Shown one piece after another: positions 56,600-64,000 of a stretch of 64,000 nt of DNA. This stretch comes from Ariolimax columbianus (lineage: Eukaryota; Mollusca; Gastropoda; Stylommatophora; Arionidae). The stretch is taken from assembly GCA_036924085.1 (NCBI GenBank), contig JAVGWX010000009.1, positions 58,134,331 to 58,198,330 of the forward strand. Reading direction: 5' to 3'. A program made the position numbers and the translations under genes. A model generated the notes under the pieces. It had not been told where the DNA came from and made no database searches. It saw nothing but the letters and a program-made list of their open reading frames with translations. Within the stretch, counting starts at the first letter, position 1. Every line of letters begins with the position of its first letter.

Positions 56600-56930
56600 G
56601 AAATCTTTGTTAGTTGCTCCTAGTAAGCGATGCTGACGACATCATCAAACGGTTTTGTCTCGATGGTATCACTTGCGCTGTACTTGGATTATAGGGATAA
56701 AAGAACTGCGCTGGTCATCTACCTCACTCTCTGGTCTCGAGCAACGTTAGACCAGTCGCAAGACATAAGTCAATACGAATGAAGGTAACACCGGATGCAG
56801 TCACTTTGATCCCATCTCCCTTGAGACCAATGGTCGCTTGAAAACTTGCGGAATTCGATCCCACCCAGTTTCCTTTCATAGCTTTGTGAGTCGAGTGCCT
56901 TACCTCTCGACCACCAGAAGACTATGCAGA
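56600..56930 (-). mobile_element. tRNA-derived SINE family D, copy 2
   Basis: On the minus strand it begins near 56928 with a tRNA-like head: A-box-like tggtcgagaggtaaggcac, then a B-box-like gggatcgaattcc (about 56850). The body is the same as at 19.2 and 58.35 kb (gatcaaagtgactgcatccg, caagtacagcgcaagtgata, gatgatgtcgtcagcat). This is the most complete copy and defines the family. Confidence 0.8.
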
Positions 56931-57000
56931 GTCTGTAGACAACCAGTTTCTCATTCCAGTCTTGTGAATGTGTTACAAAGTGACCACCTGATGATTGGAA

Positions 57001-57011
57001 TGGTCATGCCC

Positions 57012-57052
<41 letters not shown>

Positions 57053-57066
57053 CCCCCCCCCCCCCC
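57001..57066. repeat. (TC)n and C-run
   Basis: About 16 TC units (57017-57048) followed by a run of 13-16 C. Another C-run lies at 57209-57220. Confidence 0.95.
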
Positions 57067-57280
57067 ATGCGCAATCATGCTAACACTGGATGGGCCTGTG
57101 CTGTTGAATGCGGGTTTGTTGTTGGCCATCCCTTTCCTGATCAGATTGTCAATACTGATCCGGTACATTGGTTCATCGGCTACAGCACCACTCCCTTTGC
57201 CTCGCCACCCCCCCCCCCCTCCCGTTGTTTGAGAGTATTCTTTTAGGATTGGTCCGGGAAATAATAATATGTTTACAACC
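57067..57280. other. Short spacer
   Basis: No recognised feature apart from a C-run. Confidence 0.4.
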
Positions 57281-57284
57281 AGTA

Positions 57285-57412
57285 CATAATCAACCTCTCC
57301 CTGGGCCTAGTATGTCGCAAGAAATAAGGATTGCAAAATAAATAACGTATTACGCATAGCCTTCGGCTACCTGGCAGTAGGCATAACTCGCCTGATTCCA
57401 AGTTACCAAATA
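57285..57412 (+). mobile_element. Dispersed element family C
   Basis: Best copy of the block also seen at 34.34-34.45 kb: cctgggcctagtatgtcgca, agaaataaggattgcaaaat, aacgtattacgcatagcctt, cggctacctggcagtaggca. Possibly the 3' part of a SINE. Direction and class are uncertain. Confidence 0.6.
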
Positions 57413-57884
57413 ATGAAGCTGGCATTGATTGGTACTATTACCCGCAGTTTATCTTTATTCTTGTTGTAATTTTCAACAGTTGCGTTATGTCTCTGTACGT
57501 GCTGCCCTGATTGTATTCGTTTCATAACATTTTAATTAAAATCTTTATAATCTGAATGTCAAACAGTGATTTATCGGCAGGCTTATTGTGTGTATATGTT
57601 TCTAATGTTTGTGTTTGTTTTGATAAGGATGTTGGGAAAAGCCGTGACTTTTAATCGAAATCTTTCCAATTTGAATGTGTAACAGACAGTGACTTAGCTA
57701 CCGCATTGTTGTGTTCATATTTTCTTACTTTGTTGTTTGTTTTGCAAAATATGTTGTAAAAGGGACGCATTGTAGCAGACAGGCAAATGCGCTCGCATCT
57801 AAGCAAAATCAGGAACCGCCTGCTGTTAGAAGTCCGTACTTTCTTGGGACCCCAGGTCTCAAGGAAGGTGTTGTTGTCGTCTTT
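57413..57884. other. Unannotated AT-rich spacer
   Basis: No recognised feature. Confidence 0.4.
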
Positions 57885-58104
57885 GTTGTCGTCGTCTTTG
57901 TTGTTATTGCCCACAATGAGTTGGTTTACTCTTGTGTGTGCCCTGGAAAGGATATTTTAGTGTCGGGTTGCAGTAGCATTCCTCACATCCCGAGTGTGCT
58001 GATGAAGGTAGACCTAGGTCCTTCAGTCGGCTGTGCTATGCTTGACTTCATCTGCGTATCACTCACTACTACGGAGATCATGTCGCAACCTCACCATTAC
58101 AAGT
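57885..58104 (+). mobile_element. Dispersed element family B, copy 5
   Basis: Starts in a GTT/GTC-rich run, then gcccacaatgagttggttta, ctcttgtgtgtgccctggaa, tgctgatgaaggtagaccta, ggctgtgctatgcttgactt and actactacggagatcatgtc. Its end is cut off by the next element with no spacer. Confidence 0.8.
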
Positions 58105-58335
58105 TGGACGGGTTGACAGCTTGACTGCGATATTTGCAGGCATTTTTGAAAACCGAGTTAGCCTTCCCTCTTCGATTCCTTATCATTAGCCAGTCTGCTC
58201 TGTTACATTCTGTTATTCAGGATGACCGCGTGGAGGTGTAGAAGGGTCTAGGCAGATCTCGTTCGCTGACCCTGATGCTAGCAGTCAGCTTTAGGTCGAT
58301 GAGCGATCCAGCTTATGCAGTGCTTAGAATCTTGA
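58105..58335 (-). mobile_element. SINE family A copy 9
   Basis: Minus-strand 5' two thirds of family A: acagcttgactgcgatattt, tagccagtctgctctgttac, accgcgtggaggtgtagaag, cctgatgctagcagtcagct, gcagtgcttagaatc. It is wedged between family B and family D. Confidence 0.83.
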
Positions 58336-58344
58336 TCCCATATA

Positions 58345-58572
58345 CATAAAAGTTATAGCCCATCGCAAGCCATAATGGCCACAACATCAGACGGTGTTCT
58401 CTTACTAATGTGATGTGCGCTGTATTTGGATTATATGAAGGCGGGAATGCGCTGATCACCATTCTCACTCACTTGTCCCGAGTTACCTTGGATCAGTTGC
58501 AAGACTATTGGTCGAGCTGACAGGAGGTAACTCAGCATGCAGGCACTCTGGTCTTACCTCCCGTGAGACCAT
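58345..58572 (-). mobile_element. tRNA-derived SINE family D, copy 3
   Basis: Body as in the other two copies (agcccatcgcaagcc, cttactaatgtgatgtgcgc, gctgatcaccattctcact, gcatgcaggcactctggtct). The tRNA-like head is missing where a plus-strand tRNA-like head begins. Confidence 0.75.
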
Positions 58573-58925
58573 ATGTATGTTGTCTCGAGGTAAGGTGTTC
58601 GCCTTGAGTGCCGGAAGTTCCGGGTTCGAATCACTGTGGACAAAATGATTTTTTCACTTGAATTTTCTGGTAAAAATGGCCCTGATCTCTGGGTAGCGAG
58701 ATCGGACTCCCGTGTTCATTGTCGAGCACATCAAAAATACCTCTGGATTTATAAATCGAAAAAAAGAATAGGATTAACGAACGCTCCCCGTACAAAAACT
58801 CTAGTTAAAAATCTACCCAACTTATTTGTATCTTCCCCCAGGCTTAGTAAGCTGGAGAAAGCTGTAAAAAACATATAATTCCTACTACGTATGACTTAAC
58901 TGCTACCTGTCAACAGACATTAACA
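58573..58925 (+). mobile_element. tRNA-derived SINE with family C-like tail
   Basis: A tRNA-like head: A-box-like tgtctcgaggtaaggtgttc and perfect B box gggttcgaatc (58621-58631). A body follows, then a 3' part resembling family C (ttcccccaggcttagtaag, gctggagaaagctgtaaaaa, ctactacgtatgacttaact, gctacctgtcaacag). If correct, family C is the tail of this SINE. Confidence 0.68.
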
Positions 58926-58975
58926 TGCTTGTTTGAATATCAGGATTCCAATTATTCCAAGTACATGCATATACA

Positions 58976-58977
<2 letters not shown>

Positions 58978-59074
<97 letters not shown>

Positions 59075-59095
59075 CACACATACACACACATTTAT
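58978..59095. repeat. (TA)n microsatellite with CATA/CACA end
   Basis: About 40 TA units with a few CATA interruptions, then (CACA)n. Open frames of repeated Y-I are artefacts. Confidence 0.97.
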
Positions 59096-59645
59096 TTGGC
59101 ATCTCCTCTCTCTAAAGTGTGTCCGTTATTTCCCAGTCTTTATTTGGTTCCCAAAGTGTACCATACGATCCCTCCCTATGAAGAAAATAATAACACCTCT
59201 GCACGTTTATGCTAATTAAAAAAGACAAGTAAACATGGTAGCGCAATGCGTTAGCATCCTCACAATGTAAAACGTTTACCATGCAAAGTGCTTTCGCACA
59301 ATCTTTCTGTAATAGTCACTAGGGACATGAAGAGCGGTATTTGAAAGAAGATAGAAAATAAGAAGAAGCTTGTTTGTAGTTCATTCGTGAGGCGTTACAT
59401 AACCATGTCTATGTTGATATAAGTTACATGAAAGTGCCTAGCGTCTTGTCTCATGTAATTGAGAGCCGACTAATTCTCCTCCCATTAAAGGGACTAAGGA
59501 TACACCTCATCGATGAGACAAATGGACGAAGCTTTTAGAAAGACGTCGTACTATCCAAAGCACGGAATGGCATATTAAGTGCCCCATCTCATCTTCTCCT
59601 GGCTTCTAACATCATCACAGAGAAGCTACAACAACTACTACTCAA
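59096..59645. other. Unannotated spacer
   Basis: No recognised feature. Confidence 0.4.
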
Positions 59646-59863
59646 ATTGCTCCATCTTCATAGGTCAAATTTAATTATAGTTAATGTTTGTGTTTTTTAT
59701 ATATTCAATTACAATAGTTTCCTTTCTTTATTTCTCCTTCCGCACTCCCTTTCCCCGTCCCAAAATGTTTTTTTTATTCATCTTCTTTGTCTGCCATCTT
59801 ATACCTATCTTCCTACTGTTGCCCACAGTTCCCTTCCTTATCCCTCGATTGTTGTTCACAATG

Positions 59864-59896
<33 letters not shown>

Positions 59897-60475
59897 CACT
59901 CTCTCTCTCTCTCGTTATCTTTTGTACTGCATGGATCCATCGCCCCTCTATTTATTTCTTCTTCATTGAGTCAACTCTCATTCTACGTGTGTCTTACACT
60001 TTCTTTCTCTCCTTGTTCTATATTACTTTACACGATTTCCTCTCCTCGCTATCTCTCACTATCTCTCTAAATCGTATCTTCTATATCCTCGTACACTTCA
60101 CTTTCGCGTCATTACAGTCCTCCCTTCTCTTGATCGTCCTCAGAATGTCTTCCACCTTCCGTTATCGCCATCTAATGTCCCTAACTTACTATATCCCTCC
60201 TCCTTCTTTCCCTGTCCTTGCTCTTCCCTATATCTCGCTCATGTTTCTCTAACTATAATGACTCTCTCTATCTCTCTCTCTCCATGCTGTCTCCCACTTA
60301 TTGCCCATCATCACCACATCACCAAGTGGTCTGGCGTTGGCTATCAATCCATTTCACAACCCTCCGCTCTTTCCCCCTATCCAGCTTGTCGTATCTCTGT
60401 ATTTGATTTATCTGTAGTTGTCTTTGTTATATATTCGCATTCTTCTCTGATACCACAATTATCTAGTTGTTAGTC
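59646..60475. repeat. Pyrimidine-rich block with CT microsatellites
   Basis: Strong C/T bias on the plus strand, with CT runs at about 59862-59912. A 201-codon frame (59647-60252) made largely of S, L, F and Y reflects this bias. I do not accept it as a protein. Confidence 0.75.
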
Positions 60476-60477
60476 AT

Positions 60478-60790
60478 GTTGTTGTTGTTGGCAACCCACA
60501 ATAAGTAGGATTACTCCTTTGTGCGCTCTGAAAAGGACGTTTAGTGGCGGATCGCTGTAGCTTTCCTCACATCGCGAGCGCGCTGATAAAGATGGATCCG
60601 GATCCTCCAGACGGTTGTGCTATACTTGGCTGCATCTGCGTGTCGCCCACTACTACGGGAATCGCGTTGATCCCTCACCTTGTTAGCCAGGCTGCCACTA
60701 AGACAGCCCGTTTCCAGGAAGAACTACGGGGAACTCGAATTGAGTATGTTTTGCCTGACCAGGCATTAGTCTTCCTCCACCTAAATATAT
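60478..60790 (+). mobile_element. Dispersed element family B, copy 6
   Basis: The most complete unexpanded copy: a gttgttgttg start, acccacaataagtaggatta, ctcctttgtgcgctctgaaa, cgtttagtggcggatcgctg, aagatggatccggatcctcc, gacggttgtgctatacttgg, caccttgttagccaggctgc, ttgcctgaccaggcattagt. It ends at a small TATA/TCTG tract. The ctgacc / ggtcag arms appear once. Confidence 0.83.
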
Positions 60791-60879
60791 ATATATGTCT
60801 ATGTGTGTATGTCTGTCTATGTTGATTTGCCTGTCTGTCTGTTTACCATAATTTTTGTTTCATTTGTAGTTATGATTCG

Positions 60880-61258
60880 TATGTGCCTTCTTCTTCCTTC
60901 GCTCTCAGATAATTTCGTACATTTATCTCGTAAACCATAAGGTCATTCTTAGACTTCTTTCTTTCTTCGCTCTCAGATAATCTCGTAAATTTACCTAGTA
61001 AATCATAAGGTCATTCTTAGACTTCTTTCTTTCTTCGCTCTCAGATAATCTCGTACATTTACCTAGTAAACCATAAGGTCATTCTTAGACTTCTTTCTTT
61101 CTTCGCTCTCAGATAATCTCGTAAATTTATCTCGTAAACCGTAAGGTCATTCTTAGACTTCTTTCTTTCTCCGCTCTCAGATAATCTCGTAAATTTACCT
61201 CGTAAACCATAAGGTCATTATTAGACTTCTTTCTTCCTTCGCTCTCAGATAATCCTGT
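60880..61258. repeat. 68-bp array
   Basis: Five to six units with cgctctcagataatctcgta, aatttacctagtaaaccata and aggtcattcttagacttctt. No transposon source recognised. Confidence 0.93.
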
Positions 61259-61264
61259 CTATAT

Positions 61265-61882
61265 CCATCACGATCCCTCATTTTGATGCCGCTCGAAATT
61301 GTTTGCTTGTTGTAGAAATCTAAAATATCTTCCATCATTTATGGGTTGAGACTTTGCTATTTTTCTCATATATTTTATTGATGTCGATTTCGTAACTTCT
61401 GAAATAATGTTTATTTCTGGTTTGAAGTTTGACAATTTGAAGCTGTCGTCCATGTCTGGCATTACATATTCTAAAGCAGGTCTAACATGTCTTACGTACT
61501 TATACTTCCCTATTTGATCCAAGTATTTCAAACTATTTTGTTTTCGTTAGCCATGCGTAGTTTTGCTTATTGTTCACATTTTTCAATGTGATGTTTCATT
61601 GCGTCTGCAATTCAGTGATATTCCTAGATATGCAGGACGCACATCTGAAGGACTTTCATGAATGTATTTTCGTTGTGATTTCTTTTGCCGTGTCTGAAAG
61701 CGAAACAATGATCAATACCATGTTGATGCAGTTGTACCCCCAGTTCGCTTTTATAGCTGAGAAAACGAATAGGTCTGCAACTGTCAGCCTTTGATCTGTC
61801 CTCACCATGTGCAGGAATCATGGCTGCTTCCTTCCACGTTGTGACACTATCCCTTTCTTTCCAGCCTACATTAATATGGTCT
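61265..61882 (-). pseudogene. Diverged I-like LINE relic with internal deletion
   Basis: Minus strand: TTWKEAAMIPAHGEDRSKAD and RPIRFLSYKSEL (start of RT, the RPIS-LLS region), then a gap. It resumes with YKYVRHVRPALEYVMPDMDD, SEVTKSTSIKYMRKIAKSQP and INDGRYFRFLQQANNFERH, which match YTGRVRPVLEYG...GGMKSTPI.ELEKITKLQPM.DRRD in the LINE at 11.4 kb. The palm with the catalytic motif is missing. Confidence 0.75.
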
Positions 61883-61884
61883 GG

Positions 61885-62235
61885 CTTCGTTCGTTCTCCA
61901 TCTCCCACTACCAAACCCTGAAAGGGATTAAGTAGCAGAATGTAGTCCAGAGAACGGAATGCGTTGTGTCATAGTTTACAGCTTGACTGTGATATGTGCA
62001 CCTTTCGGTCCAACACATCCGACTTTAGCAAGCATTCTTTGAGTGCCGGGTTAGCATTCCCTCTTCGATCCCCTTAGCCAGTCTGCCCGACTGCAGCCTG
62101 TTATCCAGGATCACCGCGTGGAGGTGTAAACGTGCCTTGACAACTCCGATTCGATGGCCCTGACGCTAGCAGCCAGCTATGGGTCGCTGACCACTGCAGT
62201 TCATGCGCTGCTCAGCATCTTTGTCCCTCCTCCAT
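61885..62235 (-). mobile_element. SINE family A copy 10, nearly full body
   Basis: The most complete unexpanded body: from gatgctgagcagcgcatgaa near 62215 through accgcgtggaggtgtaaacg, tagccagtctgcccgactgc, cacctttcggtccaacacat and cagaatgtagtccagagaac to ctcccactaccaaaccctga and ttcgttcgttctc. It lies next to the LINE relic. The GAA tail is missing at the join. Confidence 0.87.
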
Positions 62236-62435
62236 TAATATGTTCAAGTAGTATCTATTTAGTCTTGGGTACAAGAATTTGTAACAGTTCATTTATAAGT
62301 TGATATTTTCCTAGAGAATTTGTTGTTGTTATTTTTGCCTTATCATCTATTTGTTGCTGAGTTAATTGCAGTCATTAGATGATTGGTGCATTTTGTTGGT
62401 TTTTTTTTGCTATTGTGATTGTACTATTTTTTTCA
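62236..62435. other. Short spacer
   Basis: No recognised feature. Confidence 0.4.
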
Positions 62436-63130
62436 TATCTCACTTTCTTTTTGCTATTGTGATTGTACTATTTTTTTCATATCTCACTTTCTTTTTGCTA
62501 TTGTGATTGTACTATTTTTTTCATATCTCACTTTCTTTTTTCTATTGTGATTGTACTATTTTTTTCATATCTCACTTTCTTTTTGCTATTGTGATTGTAC
62601 TATTTTTTTCATATCTCACTTTCTTTTTGCTATTGTGATTGTATTATTTTTTTCATATCTCACTTTCTTTTTTCTATTGTGATTGTACTATTTTTTTCAT
62701 ATCTCATTTTCTTTTTGCTATTGTGATTGTACTATTTTTTTCATATTTTACTTTCTTTTTGCTATTGTGATTGTACTATTTTTTTCATATCTCACTTTCT
62801 TTTTGCTATTGTGATTGTACTATTTTTTTCATATCTCACTTTCTTTTTGCTATTGTGATTGTACTATTTTTTTCATATCTCACTTTCTTTTTGCTATTGT
62901 GATTGTACTATTTTTTTCATATCTCACTTTCTTTTTGCTATTGTGATTGTACTATTTTTTTCATATCTCACTTTCTTTTTTCTATTGTGATTGTACTATT
63001 TTTTTCATATCTCACTTTCTTTTTTCTATTGTGATTGTACTATTTTTTTCATATCTCACTTTCTTTTTGCTATTGTGATTGTACTATTTTTTTCATATCT
63101 CACTTTCTTTTTGCTATTGTGTTTGTGTTA
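62436..63130. repeat. 44-bp T-rich array, homogeneous
   Basis: About 16 units of tatttttttcatatctcact plus ttctttttgctattgtgatt and gtac. Only a handful of single-base variants (ttttct for tttgct; tatttta once), so recent expansion is likely. It ends about 30 bp before a mariner left end. Confidence 0.95.
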
Positions 63131-63160
63131 TTGGCAGTACAATTTTTTTTCAATAAATCT

Positions 63161-63860
63161 ACTAGACGTGTTCAAAGCAAAGTCGCTCGTGCTGCGCCAC
63201 TTGGACATACGCTCGAGAAGCATGGTGACGTCAGATCTAACTTAACAAACACATCAGTACATACATGTGCACCTGTTCATTATCATCACATTAATAAGTT
63301 CTGCTGCAGACCGCTGAGAACATGGCGGGTGTAGTACGGAATCAGGGCATGGTTGATCTACGAGCGGTGATTCAGTTCCTAGCAGCTGAATCATGTCGAC
63401 CAGTCTGGGGACAAAACTGTGGTGAAGGCAACAGTGAAGGATTGGACATGGATGTCTCGGGAATGACGTTTGTTCACGAATGACCTTCCGCGGCCAGGTC
63501 AGGCGCATATTGTTACGGCAGAAGTAGCCCATCGCTGATATTGATGCAGCAGTCCATGTGGACCGTCGCAGGATCTTACGTTCGCTCGCAGAGGAATTCG
63601 CTGTGTCGCGTAGGACAGTTCAAATGGTAGTTGGCAAGAAACTGAAATATCGGAAGGTGTGCCCACATGCAATGGAAGTGTCCCGAATCACCGAAACCAA
63701 ACACATTCAAATCACAGGTTTCTGCTGGTAAGGTTATGCTGACCTCATTTGTGGACAACGTAGGACTTCAAATGGCAGACTTCAAATAGCAGACTTCAAA
63801 TAGCAGACTTCAAATGGCAGACTTCAAATAGCAGACTTCAAATAGCCTGGCGTGAACAGC
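63161..63860 (+). pseudogene. Mariner transposon copy with broken transposase
   Basis: A terminal-repeat-like start (ctagacgtgttcaaagcaaa, 63162 on) and leader match the copy at 14.44 kb. The transposase begins at the ATG near 63322 (MAGVVRNQGMVDLRAVIQFL), then breaks into pieces: AAESCRP, TVVKATVKDW, DLPRPGQAHIVT, LRSLAEEFAVSRRTVQMVV, KKLKYRKVC. It ends with GKVMLTSFVDNVGLQMADF, which carries the first catalytic Asp (usually FWD..G). It stops there, inside a small tandem repeat. The rest of the catalytic domain is absent. Confidence 0.83.
63757..63848. repeat. 14-bp array inside mariner
   Basis: Six to seven units of cttcaaatagcaga or cttcaaatggcaga. The first unit is in the transposase frame (LQMADF), just after the first catalytic Asp. 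It looks like a young expansion at the break. Confidence 0.9.
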
Positions 63861-63867
63861 AATGCCA

Positions 63868-64000
63868 GATGGCACAGCTACAAATTAACTGAAGAGAGGT
63901 CCGGATTAGATATTAGGAAATATTTAGTCAGAGAGTTGTGAATTCTTGAAATGCATTGCCACGAGAGGTAGTGGAGGCTGGGGCAGTTAATGCATTTAAG
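63868..64000 (+). pseudogene. LINE reverse transcriptase C-terminal tail at the window edge
   Basis: Reads NARWHSYKLTEERSGLDIRK, YLVRE, then after a shift NALPREVVEAGAVNAFK at the very end. This matches the RGHSYKL..ER.RLDIRK-Y.F..RVVN.WN.LP.EVV.A.SVNAFK tail of another LINE clade. It continues beyond the window, so the true 3' end is not seen. Confidence 0.78.

Noticed and set aside
59647..60252. 201-codon serine/leucine-rich frame
   Set aside because: Explained by strong C/T bias with CT runs. No domain, and overlapping frames of similar composition exist in the other registers.
60880..63130. 68-bp and 44-bp arrays as transposon-derived
   Set aside because: I looked for matches to the LINE, mariner, SINE A-D and family B sequences in this window and found none, so their source remains unknown.

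Overview
This window looks like non-coding, repeat-dominated DNA from an animal genome. A lophotrochozoan, most likely a mollusc, is my best guess. That rests on the mix of element types: RNase H-bearing I/Nimb-like LINEs, RTE-like LINEs, mariner transposons, tRNA-headed SINEs and very abundant mini- and microsatellites. No bacterial operons, no ribosomal or ordinary tRNA genes and no convincing host exon could be recognised. Almost every long open frame is either the shadow of a tandem repeat or part of a transposon relic.

Layout. 0-4.6 kb: a SINE copy, a very long pure TATC tract, a 25/19-bp minisatellite, TG-rich DNA and a second SINE copy. 4.65-8.8 kb: one 22-bp minisatellite of roughly 185 copies. 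9.7-11.0 kb: a 44-bp array. 11.4-14.2 kb: the best-preserved gene-like object, a 5'-truncated I/Nimb-like LINE with reverse transcriptase and RNase H, one frameshift, a GAA tail and an 11-bp target-site duplication. 14.4-15.0 kb: a mariner fragment ending in a fold-back. 15-24 kb: RT relics, a 50-bp array, SINEs and a second LINE 3' end. 24-29 kb: two RTE-like LINE relics in opposite orientation, one feeding a 67-bp array. 29-36.4 kb: SINEs, a diverged I-like LINE carrying its own 44-bp array, a dispersed element ('family B') that expands into a 37-bp array, and an RT tail. 36.6-45 kb: a SINE with a tRNA-like head, 29-bp and 46-bp arrays, and several RT tails. 45.1-50.65 kb: a mariner transposase relic split by a 5.3-kb array of about 92 copies of its own sequence. 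51-64 kb: more RT tails, SINE-derived arrays, a nest of four abutting short elements, a 68-bp and a 44-bp array, another mariner with a small internal array, and an RT tail at the right edge.

The unifying observation is that many tandem arrays here start inside transposable elements. At least eight have a monomer readable as part of a LINE, mariner, SINE or family B element, and several pass directly into the rest of that element. The standout is 45.1-50.6 kb, where the 56-59-bp monomer encodes the mariner motif around the second catalytic aspartate. Retrotransposition, by contrast, appears as simple 5'-truncated 3' ends scattered on both strands. The SINE called family A and the I-like LINE end in the same GAA-type tail, which suggests the LINE may have mobilised the SINE.

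The protein-level calls come from reading translated motifs by eye. Family names (I/Nimb-like, RTE-like) are therefore tentative, and most element boundaries are accurate only to tens of bases.
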